Origin: Phycisphaerales bacterium | GTDB taxonomy: Bacteria; Planctomycetota; Phycisphaerae; Sedimentisphaerales; Anaerohalosphaeraceae | DNA length: 23,475 nt | Direction of reading: 5' to 3' | Assembly (NCBI GenBank): GCA_011055475.1 | Contig: DSDH01000294.1 | Span: forward strand, 1-23,475 | The notes under the pieces: model-generated | Told to the model about the DNA's origin: nothing | What the model saw: the letters and a program-made list of their open reading frames with translations, nothing else | The model's database searches: none | Shown here: piece after piece, positions 8,317 through 15,660 of the stretch | How positions within the stretch are numbered: position 1 is the first letter of the stretch | How the letters are laid out: every line of letters starts with the position of its first letter | Translations under genes and position numbers: made by a program

Positions 8317-9849
8317 CTACCGCCTCAGCTTGCGTTGGTCGAGGCGCTCGCCGCGGGGCGGCCGCACGGGGATATGCAAGCCGCCGCCGGCCTCCAATTC
8401 GTCGAACAATTGATTCCGGAACGCCTCGATCTGCTGCTGGTAGGCCGGCACGCGGATCAGGTTGTGGCGTTCGTGCGGATCGGTCGCCAGATCGTAGAAC
8501 CCATCGTGGTCCCACACGCCATGATAATAGATGTACTTGTACCGATCCGTGCGGATGGCGAACACGGTGGGCGTGGCGGGGAAGTTCCACTCCCAGTGGT
8601 ACTCGTACAGGATATGGTCGCGCCACGGCACCGAGCGGCCCTGCAACAGGGGCCAGAACGACCGGCCGTCCATCGGCTTGGCGAGGGCGGGTTTTACCGC
8701 GGCCGCGTCCAGAATCGTCGGGGCGACGTCGATGTTCTGCACCATCGGGTCGATGCGCGTGCCGGGCCGGATCAGGCCCGGCGCCCAGGCCAGCATCGGC
8801 ACCCGAATGGACTCCTCGAAGGCATCCCGCTTGTCGTAGAAGCCGTGCTCGCCCAGGGCAAAGCCGTTGTCGCCCATGTAGACCACCAGCGTGGATCGGC
8901 TCAGTCCTGTCTGGACCAGGTAATCCAGCACCCGCCCTACGTTCTCATCCAGGCCGTGAACCGTCTCGCAGTACCGCTTGTACAGGTCGTCGAACGACGG
9001 CACCGGGTCATTGTCGTACGGTCCGGTCTCCATGTGATCGACCCCATGAATGCTGTAGCGCCGCTCGCGGACCCAGTGGGGCTGGGTCTGGTAGTTGCGT
9101 TCGGTGTTGGCCATCGTTTCGGGGCGCTGGATCTGGGCCTTCTCGTAGCGGCCGTGATGCCGCGGGGCGGGCTGGAACGGGTAGTGAACCGCCTTGAAGG
9201 ACAGATACAGGAAGAAGGGCCGACTCGCATCCCGACCGTCCTTCAGCCACGCCAGCGCCTGGTCCGTCAGGACGTCGGTCGTGTACCCTGGGAACGTTTG
9301 GCGTGTGCCGTTGACGTTCAGAACGGGGTCGAAATACGTGCCCTGCCCCTTGAAGCTCGCCCAATGGTCGAAGCCCGGTCGGGGACGGTCGTCCTCGTGC
9401 CCCATGTGCCATTTCCCGATGAATGCCGTCTCATAGCCGGCCTGTTGCAGATACTGCGGGAAGAAGACCGTGCCTTCCGGGACGGGCCGCTGGTTGTCCA
9501 CGACGTGATGATGGTGCATGTACTGGCCGGTCAGGATCGAGGCGCGGCTGGGCGAGCACAGGGACGTGCTGACGAAGGCGTTGGCCAGGTAGGCGCCCTG
9601 GCGGGCCATGCGGTCCAGGTTGGGCGTTTCGAGAAAGTCGGGACAGTGCTCCATGAAGCTCATGAAGTCATAGCGGTGATCGTCGCTGAGAATGAAGATC
9701 ACGTTGCGGCGCTGCGATTCGTCGGCCGAGCCGTGATGGTCCTGTGCACAGGCCCCGGAAAAGGCCCACGCCGCCACCCCGGCGCCCGCGAGCTTGAGAA
9801 ACCGCCGCCGATTGCACTGCCTGTCTCCCAGGGGTGCCTGTGTCGCCAT
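8317..9849 (-). CDS. Tat-exported sulfatase (arylsulfatase A-like)
   Basis: This 510-residue family S1 sulfatase hydrolyses a sulfate ester, likely on a polysaccharide or glycan, outside the cytoplasm. A twin-arginine signal is visible (NRRRFLKLAGAGVAAWAF, residues 13-30). The calcium-binding start of the catalytic domain is ILSDD (53-57). The active-site CSPSR is at 98-102, where Cys98 would be converted to formylglycine. Further conserved blocks are GKWHMG, MGDNGFALGEHGFYDKR and the C-terminal DRYKYIYYHG. Length is normal. A clear promoter and GGATGGTGGC support the ATG at 9849. No sulfatase-maturing enzyme is in the window. The substrate is unknown; the sequence looks closest to mucin- or glycosaminoglycan-type sulfatases. 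Confidence 0.93.
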   Translation of the reverse strand: MATQAPLGDRQCNRRRFLKLAGAGVAAWAFSGACAQDHHGSADESQRRNVIFILSDDHRYDFMSFMEHCPDFLETPNLDRMARQGAYLANAFVSTSLCSPSRASILTGQYMHHHHVVDNQRPVPEGTVFFPQYLQQAGYETAFIGKWHMGHEDDRPRPGFDHWASFKGQGTYFDPVLNVNGTRQTFPGYTTDVLTDQALAWLKDGRDASRPFFLYLSFKAVHYPFQPAPRHHGRYEKAQIQRPETMANTERNYQTQPHWVRERRYSIHGVDHMETGPYDNDPVPSFDDLYKRYCETVHGLDENVGRVLDYLVQTGLSRSTLVVYMGDNGFALGEHGFYDKRDAFEESIRVPMLAWAPGLIRPGTRIDPMVQNIDVAPTILDAAAVKPALAKPMDGRSFWPLLQGRSVPWRDHILYEYHWEWNFPATPTVFAIRTDRYKYIYYHGVWDHDGFYDLATDPHERHNLIRVPAYQQQIEAFRNQLFDELEAGGGLHIPVRPPRGERLDQRKLRR

Positions 9850-9897
9850 GCCACCATCCTTTCCTCAGGCCTGTCACCGCCGCTGCACGACGTCTCT

Positions 9898-9926
9898 ACT
9901 ATAGCGAACGGGACCGGCGACCTCAA
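9898..9926 (-). promoter_or_regulatory. Promoter for the sulfatase gene
   Basis: TTGAGG (9921-9926) and TATAGT (9898-9903) lie on the minus strand exactly 17 bases apart. The ATG is about 50 bases downstream of the -10. This is one of the best sigma70-type promoters in the window. Confidence 0.6.
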
Positions 9927-10013
9927 CCGCCGAGTCGTCCGGGTCTCGGCGTCTCTGCGTAGGGGTGCAAATGATCAGGCCGGGGTTTTTGCGGTGGACG
10001 CCATGATTGGCGG

Positions 10014-11129
10014 ATGGATAATGATGTGCTCTGGTTCGGACGCAAACGCATGGCGATTGCAGCGATCATCGGCGGCTTGGTGTTGTTGACGGCGGGGGCC
10101 GAGGTCCTCGTCCGCGGGGCGGTCGGCCTGGCCCGCGCGGTGGGGTTGCCCTCGCTGATCATCGGGCTGACCGTGGTGGCCTTCGGGACCAGCGCCCCGG
10201 AGCTGGCGGTCAGCACGCGGGCGGGGCTGGCCGGGCAGGCGGATATCGCCTTGGCCAACGTGGTGGGCAGCAACATCTTCAACGTGCTTTTCATCCTGGG
10301 GCTGTCGGCCCTGATTGTGCCGCTGGCGGCCTCGGCGCAGCTTGTGCGGCTCGATGTGCCGGTGATGATCGGCGTCTGCGGCTTGACGTGGCTGTTCGCG
10401 GTGGATGGCGCGATCGGCCGTGGCGAAGGCATCGTGCTGTTCGTCGGTGTCATCACCTACACCGCCCTGCTCATCTACATGGGTAAACGAAAGCCGCCCG
10501 TCGTGAAGCCGAGTGGAACCGATGTGGCGGCGAACAAGCCGATGCCCCTTGGGTTTTCGGTCGTTCTGGTCGCGATCGGGCCGGGTCTGCTGGTGCTTGG
10601 CGCGCGGTGGCTGGTCGATGGGGCGGTCGACCTGGCCAGGCTGCTCGGCGTCAGCGAGCTGGTCATCGGCCTGACCATCGTGGCCGCCGGCACCTCCCTG
10701 CCGGAGGCGGCCACCTCGGTCGTCGCCGGCCTGCGGGGCCAACGGGACATCGCCATCGGCAACGTCGTGGGCAGCAATATCTTCAACGTCCTGGCCGTCC
10801 TGGGCGCGGCGGCGAGCATCACCCCCGGCGGGGTTCGCGTCGCGCCCGAGGCCCTGCGGTTTGACATCCCCGTCATGATGGCCGTCGCGGTGGCGTGCCT
10901 GCCCATCTTCTACACCGGCGGACGTATCTGCCGGGCCGAAGGGGCGATGTTCCTCGCCTATTACGCGGCCTACGTGGCATTTCTGGTCCTGACGGCCGTG
11001 CATCACGCCTCGCTGCCCGTCTTCAAGACGGCCATGCTCGGCTTCGCCGTCCCCCTTTCGGCGTTGGGAGTAGGGATCAGCATCGTGCTGTGGCGACGCA
11101 CGCTCCACGCGGCTCGCACGCCGCAATGA
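10014..11129 (+). CDS. CaCA-family sodium/calcium (cation) exchanger
   Basis: This 371-residue inner-membrane antiporter of the Ca2+:cation family resembles the YrbG group. Both alpha repeats are intact. The first has GLTVVAFGTSAPEL (51-64) and NVVGSNIFN (82-90). The second has GLTIVAAGTSLPEA (219-232) and NVVGSNIFN (250-258). They flank a short cytoplasmic loop around residues 156-176. About ten to eleven hydrophobic segments are visible, and the C-terminus is a little longer than usual. The start is uncertain: ATG at 10014 has only a weak GG-rich site, and ATG at 10050 (MAIAAIIGG) would begin directly at the first helix as in homologues. It stands alone, divergent from the sulfatase and convergent with the DUF486 gene. 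Confidence 0.9.
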   Translation: MDNDVLWFGRKRMAIAAIIGGLVLLTAGAEVLVRGAVGLARAVGLPSLIIGLTVVAFGTSAPELAVSTRAGLAGQADIALANVVGSNIFNVLFILGLSALIVPLAASAQLVRLDVPVMIGVCGLTWLFAVDGAIGRGEGIVLFVGVITYTALLIYMGKRKPPVVKPSGTDVAANKPMPLGFSVVLVAIGPGLLVLGARWLVDGAVDLARLLGVSELVIGLTIVAAGTSLPEAATSVVAGLRGQRDIAIGNVVGSNIFNVLAVLGAAASITPGGVRVAPEALRFDIPVMMAVAVACLPIFYTGGRICRAEGAMFLAYYAAYVAFLVLTAVHHASLPVFKTAMLGFAVPLSALGVGISIVLWRRTLHAARTPQ

Positions 11130-11187
11130 TGCGGCAGGACCTCCTCCAAACCCCGCCGCTTGGCCGACGGCAAGACCCGCCGACCCG

Positions 11188-11538
11188 TTATTGCCCCGTT
11201 GGCATCTGACGGAACATGAAGAACGCCGCGCCGGCCAGGCACAATCCCGCCCAGGCATAGTCCCACGTCAACGGCTGCTTCATGTATAACATACAGAAGC
11301 CCGCGAACACGAGCATCGTCACGATCTCCTGGATGACCTTGAGCTGGGGCAGCGTGAAGAACGTGCTGCCCAGGCGGTTGGCCGGCACCTGGAGGCAGTA
11401 CTCCAGGAACGCCACCGACCAACTGACCATGATCGCGATGACCAGGGGCCGCGTCCGCAGATCCTTGAGGTGCCCGTACCAAGCGTAGGTCATGAAGATG
11501 TTCGAGAAAACCAGCATGAGGATGGGTAGCAGACGCAT
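11188..11538 (-). CDS. DUF486 (DMT-like) small membrane protein
   Basis: This 116-residue protein of the DUF486 family is made up almost wholly of four membrane helices, a size similar to SMR-type members of the drug/metabolite transporter superfamily. Family-like blocks include FSNIFMTYAWYGHLK at the start, SWSVAFLEYCLQVPANRLG in the middle and LPQLKVIQEIVTMLVFAGF after it. AAGGA lies just upstream of the ATG. Its function is unknown in the family. It is preceded by a long non-coding region with a terminator and competing stems (see 11582-11755), so its expression may be attenuated. Confidence 0.9.
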   Translation of the reverse strand: MRLLPILMLVFSNIFMTYAWYGHLKDLRTRPLVIAIMVSWSVAFLEYCLQVPANRLGSTFFTLPQLKVIQEIVTMLVFAGFCMLYMKQPLTWDYAWAGLCLAGAAFFMFRQMPTGQ

Positions 11539-11931
11539 AGCCGTCCTTGCTCCAGGACCCGTGAAGGTGCTCCAGCCATTGAAAAGGCCCCGACGATCCG
11601 ACTCGCCGGGGCTGACACATAATTCAAACGTATTCGCGGCACAGGCGTCAGAGGCGACCGCCGCGACGCTGTGCGAACCATCGCCTGTGCATACTTCTGT
11701 TTTCTGGTGCCCTGTTCATGGTCTCTTTTCCGCTATCAATGGCTCCGGCAGTCAAAACCCGCGGACCGGTACCCCACTTAGCCGCCTCGGCGTAAATACG
11801 CGGCCTTTCTGGAAGGCATTAGACCAAAACGCCATGCCGCGTCAATGGCCCCGCGGTCGCAATCATCCGGCAGTGGACTCGTGGGACGCTGCGGTCGGGC
11901 ACGAGGGCACAGGATGTGCGAGCCCTACCGA
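11539..11931 (-). promoter_or_regulatory. Non-coding region, candidate structured leader of the DUF486 gene
   Basis: This 393-base gap has no credible gene. On the minus strand it holds, in order, a -35-like TTGACT (11750-11755, no convincing -10), a 23-codon ATG reading frame (11648-11719), two mutually exclusive stems and an intrinsic terminator (11582-11612). The DUF486 ribosome site and ATG follow. The segment 11639-11647 (GCACAGGCG) can pair perfectly with 11682-11690. Alternatively, 11639-11649 can pair with 11665-11674 with one bulge. The layout resembles an attenuator or riboswitch, but I could not match it to a known class. Confidence 0.4.
11582..11612 (-). terminator. Rho-independent terminator upstream of the DUF486 gene
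   Basis: On the minus strand a 10-bp stem (11603-11612 with 11587-11596, one G-U pair, six-base loop) is followed directly by a short U-run (CUUUU). It ends 43 bases before the DUF486 ATG. It could end the ADP-ribosylglycohydrolase transcript or act as an attenuator for DUF486. Confidence 0.6.
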
Positions 11932-12708
11932 TCATCGCCGCACGCGGGCCTGGAATGCGTCGAGTGCATTCAGAAACGGAGGTGGCAGGCGGCGGACCGT
12001 CTCGGCGACGATGGGCGCGGGCAAAGGGCCGTAAAGGGCCTCCGCGACGGCGCCGGCGATGCAGGCCAGGGTGTCGCTGTCGCCGCCGAGCGAGACGGCC
12101 AGCCGGACGGCCGATTCGTAATCGGTCGATTCCAACACGCAAATGAAGGCCTGGGGCACGGAACCCTGACAGGAGGAATCGAAGCGATAGGTCGGGCGAA
12201 TCGCCGCCGTCGTGCGGTCAAGGTCGTACCCAAACCGCCGGGCGATGTCGCCGCGGAGGGTCTGCTTGTCGGCGCCGTGCCGGGCCGCAAAGACGGCCAC
12301 GGCGACCGCCTGGGCGCCCTTGATCCCCTCGGGGTGGTCATGGGTGACCGCCGCCGACCGCCGGGCCTCGGTCAGAACGGTATCCTCATCATCAAACGCC
12401 CAACCCACCGGGCTGACCCGCATGGCCGAGCCGTTGCCCCAGCTTCCGTAAGGCCGGGGATCCTCCGACGCCAGCCAACGACGAAACCCGGCTCCGTAAC
12501 CGGCATGCGGCCAGGCACGGCCCAGACGGCGATAGGCGGCGGCGTAATCCCCATCGCCCAGGATGGCCTCGGCCGTGGCGATGGTCAGGACGGTGTCGTC
12601 GGTGAAGGTGCTTTCGGGACCGAACAACGGGAAGTCCGTGCGCTTGATGCGTCGCCGCCGCGTCTCATAGACCGAACCGATGATGTCTCCGGCGATGGCG
12701 CCGAGCAT
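11932..12708 (-). CDS. ADP-ribosylglycohydrolase family protein
   Basis: This 258-residue protein of the ADP-ribosylglycohydrolase (DraG/ARH) family removes ADP-ribose from proteins or small molecules using two Mg2+ ions. Metal-binding motifs are intact: GAIAGDIIGS (3-12), FTDDT (35-39), GNGSAMR (91-97) and GGDSDT (208-213). Length is near the family minimum, so no extra domain is present. GGAGG seven bases before the ATG gives a strong start. It lies 38 bases after the YgjP-like peptidase gene and is probably the last gene of that unit. No ADP-ribosyltransferase or toxin partner is visible nearby, so a toxin-antitoxin role is not supported. Confidence 0.92.
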   Translation of the reverse strand: MLGAIAGDIIGSVYETRRRRIKRTDFPLFGPESTFTDDTVLTIATAEAILGDGDYAAAYRRLGRAWPHAGYGAGFRRWLASEDPRPYGSWGNGSAMRVSPVGWAFDDEDTVLTEARRSAAVTHDHPEGIKGAQAVAVAVFAARHGADKQTLRGDIARRFGYDLDRTTAAIRPTYRFDSSCQGSVPQAFICVLESTDYESAVRLAVSLGGDSDTLACIAGAVAEALYGPLPAPIVAETVRRLPPPFLNALDAFQARVRR

Positions 12709-12746
12709 GATCTGTCCTCCCAGAATCGCTGACCGTCAAGGGACAC

Positions 12747-13325
12747 TCACAAGCCAAGATGGTGCTGTTTGAGCATCCTGTCAAGGGCCCGGGCGTTGGG
12801 CAGCACGCGGCTCAACTCGGCCCAGAAGGCCGGGCTGTGGTTCTTGATCCGCGTGTGGACCAGCTCGTGCAGCAGGACGTAATCGACCAGCTCCGGTTTG
12901 AGCCGCAGCAGGTTGACGTTCAGATTGATGTTGTTGGCCTCGCTGCAACTGCCCCAGCGGCTTTTCTGACGGCGCAGGAAGACGCGGTTGTACGTAAAGC
13001 CATGGCGGCGGGCCAGTTCATCGAGACGGCCGATGAGCCGGGCGCGGACCTCGGCGGGGCTGGCGAGCGCGATCTGTCCAACGGTTTGATTGTGCCGGCG
13101 TTCAAGGTCCCGGATGCGGGCTACGGTCTTCTCCACCCAACCGCGCTTTTCGTCGAACCATCGTCGCGCCTCCCGCAACGACGACCGCCAGGGATAGGCC
13201 ACGCGCACCGGCCGAAAGGGCCGGATCGCGATGGACAACCGCCGGGCACGACGGGACCGGGCAAAGATGACCGGGCCGATGCCGTCCAGTTCGAGGGTGG
13301 TATTCTGTGCGGCGACGGGGCTCAT
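12747..13325 (-). CDS. YgjP-like (DUF45) zinc metallopeptidase
   Basis: This 192-residue protein belongs to the YgjP/DUF45 family of M48-related gluzincins. The C-terminal half carries RRQKSRWGSCS (118-128), NINLNVNLLRLKPELVDYV (132-150), the zinc motif HELVH (153-157) and a downstream His163 in KNHSPAFW, as in family members. The N-terminal half (arginine-rich, residues 24-75) matches the usual YgjP lead-in. The start is taken at 13325, nine bases after the nspC stop, which suggests translational coupling; the ribosome site is weak. The family has no firmly established biological substrate. Confidence 0.9.
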   Translation of the reverse strand: MSPVAAQNTTLELDGIGPVIFARSRRARRLSIAIRPFRPVRVAYPWRSSLREARRWFDEKRGWVEKTVARIRDLERRHNQTVGQIALASPAEVRARLIGRLDELARRHGFTYNRVFLRRQKSRWGSCSEANNINLNVNLLRLKPELVDYVLLHELVHTRIKNHSPAFWAELSRVLPNARALDRMLKQHHLGL

Positions 13326-13334
13326 GGCGACGGC

Positions 13335-14474
13335 TCACGACAGGCGGCTCTTGAAGTCCTCATAGGTGAAGCGGCGCTGGACGCGGTACGTATCGGTCTG
13401 CGGCTCGTAGAGCACGATATCCGGCAGGTTGATGCCGTTGAACATGGTGTTCTTGACCATCGTGTAGTGGGCCATGTCGGTGAACACGAGCTTGTCGCCG
13501 GGCCGGAGCGGCTCGTCGAAGGCGTAGTCGCCGATGACGTCTCCGGCCAGACAGGTCGGTCCGGCGAGCCGATAGGTGTGGGGCTTGGCGCCCGGCTCGG
13601 CGGCACCGACCACCACGGGGCGATAGGGCATCTCGATGACATCCGGCATGTGGGCCGCGGCGCTGGTATCCAGAATGGCAACGTCCAGGTCGTTGGGCAC
13701 GATGTCGAGCACCGAGGCCACCAGCACGCCCGCATCGAGCGCGACGGCCTCGCCGGGCTCCAGGTAGACCTGGACCCCGTGCCGCCGGGCGAACTGCGTA
13801 ATCAGGTCACACAGCAGGTCGACATCGTAGTCGGGCCTTGTGATGTGGTGACCGCCGCCGAAATTGGCCCACTGCATGCGGTCGAAATACGGTCCGAAGT
13901 GCCGCTCCACCGCGTCGAGCGTGCGCTGAAGCGCATCGGCACCGAGTTCGCAGAGCGTGTGAAAATGCAGGCCGCTGATCCCCTCGAGCAGGTCCTCCCG
14001 GAATTGATCGGGGGGGATACCCAGCCGCGAGCCCGATGCACAAGGATCGTACAGGGCGGTGCGCACCTCCGAGTGCCGGGGGTTGAGCCGCAGGCCGCAC
14101 TGCACCGGCCGACCGGCCGCACGCACGCGGTCGCGGTAGCGAAGCCACTGCGAGGGCGAGTTGAACACGAGGTGGTCCACCAGCTCCAGCACCGCGTCCA
14201 TCTCATCATCGCGGTAGGCCGGGGCGCACAGATGCACCTCGCCGCCGAAGAACTCACGGGCCAGGCGGACCTCATGCAGGGCGCTGGCGCTGGTGCCGGC
14301 CAGGGTCTTGCGGCACAGTCCGAACGTGCTCCACGCGGCATAGGCCTTGAGCGCGAGGAGAATCTTGCAGCCCGTGCGTTCCTGAACCTCACCCAGGATC
14401 CGCAGGTTATCCCGCAGCCGTCCCAGATCGATCAGGTAGCAGGGCGTCTGAAGTCTGGCCAGATCATAAACCAT
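13335..14474 (-). CDS. nspC: Carboxynorspermidine decarboxylase
   Basis: This 379-residue PLP enzyme of the alanine-racemase fold decarboxylates carboxynorspermidine or carboxyspermidine, the last step of the alternative polyamine pathway. The PLP lysine lies in ILLALKAYAAW (Lys43). Other family features are FHTLCELGADAL (171-182), FGGGHHI (205-211), EPGE (239-242) and GPTCLAGDVIGDY with the active-site Cys308. Length matches NspC. ATG at 14474 aligns with the family N-terminus (VYDLARLQTPCYLID); the preceding codon is GTG and the ribosome site is poor, so the exact start could be one codon earlier. The partner carboxyspermidine dehydrogenase is not in the window. The bTHX gene lies 65 bases upstream and may share its transcript. 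Confidence 0.93.
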   Translation of the reverse strand: MVYDLARLQTPCYLIDLGRLRDNLRILGEVQERTGCKILLALKAYAAWSTFGLCRKTLAGTSASALHEVRLAREFFGGEVHLCAPAYRDDEMDAVLELVDHLVFNSPSQWLRYRDRVRAAGRPVQCGLRLNPRHSEVRTALYDPCASGSRLGIPPDQFREDLLEGISGLHFHTLCELGADALQRTLDAVERHFGPYFDRMQWANFGGGHHITRPDYDVDLLCDLITQFARRHGVQVYLEPGEAVALDAGVLVASVLDIVPNDLDVAILDTSAAAHMPDVIEMPYRPVVVGAAEPGAKPHTYRLAGPTCLAGDVIGDYAFDEPLRPGDKLVFTDMAHYTMVKNTMFNGINLPDIVLYEPQTDTYRVQRRFTYEDFKSRLS

Positions 14475-14539
14475 CACGGTCGGACCGGGTCGAACGGCTC
14501 CATGAATGTCGCGTTCGCCACGGCAGGCAGGCCGATGGC

Positions 14540-14638
14540 CTACTGCTGATCGCCCTTTTTCGCCTTGCGCGGGCGGCTCTTGCCGTGGGTGCCGCGATAG
14601 AGCTTGCCCCGCCGCGTGCGCTTGTCTCCCTTGCCCAT
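14540..14638 (-). CDS. Small ribosomal subunit protein bTHX
   Basis: A 32-residue, highly basic protein, MGKGDKRTRRGKLYRGTHGK followed by SRPRKAKKGDQQ. It matches the bTHX (Thx) family, a tiny peptide buried in the head of the 30S subunit of Thermus and found in several bacterial phyla. The family core GKGDxRTRRGKxxRGTxGKxRPRK is complete, with a five- to six-residue C-terminal tail. AAAGGA lies six bases upstream of the ATG, and a good promoter is 64-92 bases upstream. It is the first gene ahead of nspC on the same strand. It is easily missed because of its size; I consider the identity secure. Confidence 0.9.
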   Translation of the reverse strand: MGKGDKRTRRGKLYRGTHGKSRPRKAKKGDQQ

Positions 14639-14701
14639 AGCGTCCTTTCCTCACAGTCCTGTCACGCTCTTACGTGTTCTACCCATTCCCACCGGGGCGA
14701 T

Positions 14702-14730
14702 ACTATACCGCCGCCGGTGGACTGATTCAA
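14702..14730 (-). promoter_or_regulatory. Promoter for bTHX (and probably nspC onward)
   Basis: TTGAAT (14725-14730) and TATAGT (14702-14707) lie on the minus strand with an exact 17-base spacer. The predicted leader before the bTHX ATG is about 55-60 bases. It is the best sigma70-type match in the window. Confidence 0.65.
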
Positions 14731-14776
14731 TCGCTTCGACCAGGGGAGGTTCAGATAGAAGAACACCGCCCCCCCG

Positions 14777-14799
14777 GGCGCACCGCCGCCCGGTGCGCC
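14777..14799 (-). terminator. GC-rich hairpin downstream of the RRM gene
   Basis: GGCGCACCG and CGGTGCGCC form a perfect 9-bp stem around a five-base loop, between the RRM gene and the bTHX promoter. A G-run rather than a U-tract follows on the minus strand. It may mark the RRM transcript end, but it is not a classical intrinsic terminator. Confidence 0.4.
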
Positions 14800-14913
14800 G
14801 GAGCCCACGGTCCGATGCCGTGCGGAACATGGCCCGACCCACGGGGGAACTTGCGAGGAACCGGATCCCCACGCGGCGGCATGGCCGACACGAGGCCCGG
14901 CAGAACCGCTTGT

Positions 14914-15228
14914 CTAACGACGGCGGGGACCTCGACCGCGGAAACCACCGCCGCCACCGCCGCCGCCTCGCCCCTCATCCTGACGCGGTCGGGCTTCGGC
15001 CACGCGGATTGTGCGGCCATCCTGCTCCGTACCATCCAATGCGTTGACGGCCTCGGCCGCGGCGCTGTCATCGCTCATCTCCACGAATCCAAAACCCTTG
15101 CTGCGATTCGTGGCCGAGTCGGTAATGATCTTGACGCTCGTGACGGTGCCGTAGGCGGAAAAGAGATTCTGCAACGCGGCCTCGTCAACACCGTAACTCA
15201 GGTTCCCTACATACAGCTTCTTCGACAT
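14914..15228 (-). CDS. Glycine-rich RRM RNA-binding protein
   Basis: This 104-residue protein has one RNA recognition motif and a Gly/Arg tail, like the cold-inducible Rbp proteins of cyanobacteria and other bacteria. RNP2 is LYVGNL (5-10) and RNP1 is KGFGFVEM (44-51); both aromatic RNA-stacking positions are kept. The tail (residues 80-104) carries an uninterrupted run of eight glycines followed by FRGRGPRRR. AGGG lies at normal distance from the ATG. The gene stands alone, with 432 bases of non-coding DNA upstream. By family analogy it may act in cold adaptation or mRNA handling; the sequence itself shows only RNA binding. Confidence 0.92.
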   Translation of the reverse strand: MSKKLYVGNLSYGVDEAALQNLFSAYGTVTSVKIITDSATNRSKGFGFVEMSDDSAAAEAVNALDGTEQDGRTIRVAEARPRQDEGRGGGGGGGGFRGRGPRRR

Positions 15229-15660
15229 GTTCGCCCTTCGTGTTCTCTTGCCAGACCCGTGGATTCATTAGACCCGGCGGTGCTCCGCCGCGACACACGC
15301 GCGGCAACCACCGGGGAAAACGTCGCAAACGGCCGATGCGCAAAACGGTACTGATGGAACGCGCGGACACCCTCCCGGCAGAGGAGGATCAAGGCGTGGG
15401 CAAAAGACCGAACTGCGCTGAACATGAACCGATACCGTCCAAGTAAGACCGTTTCTCGAGCCCGAATCGGGCGGCTGACAACGACGGCTGGACGGTACGG
15501 GCGGAACACCACGACCCCACACAAACGGGCAAGGCGCCGGACCAGGTCAGCACCGATTGTCAATTCGACCCTCGGACCAGAGCAGTCTACCGGGCCGCGC
15601 CGCGGGCTCACAAGGAAAAAGTGGACGGATTTACGCCGCCGGTCCGAGCCGCTCACCTCC
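15229..15660 (-). other. 432-base non-coding region upstream of the RRM gene
   Basis: No convincing gene or consensus promoter was found on either strand. Reading frames here lack family features. The region may contain the promoter and a long leader of the RRM gene and the 3' end of the Memo-family transcript. A TATACT at its right edge is part of the Memo stop-codon context and is not used as evidence. Confidence 0.4.

Noticed and set aside
2544..10089. Several long plus-strand open frames (for example 2544-3758, 4648-6243, 6340-8241, 8335-10089).
   Set aside because: They lie antisense to well-recognised genes, have His/Arg/Gln-rich low-complexity composition without family motifs, and are the usual open frames opposite GC-rich genes.
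11639..11700. A fluoride riboswitch, suggested by GGCGATGG followed by TTCGC on the minus strand.
   Set aside because: The other conserved parts of the fluoride aptamer (the AAAC linker and the UGAUG...CUCUAC 3' block) are absent.
11932..12708. ADP-ribosylglycohydrolase as the antitoxin of a toxin-antitoxin pair.
   Set aside because: No ADP-ribosyltransferase or other toxin-like gene is adjacent; neighbours are a metallopeptidase and a membrane protein.
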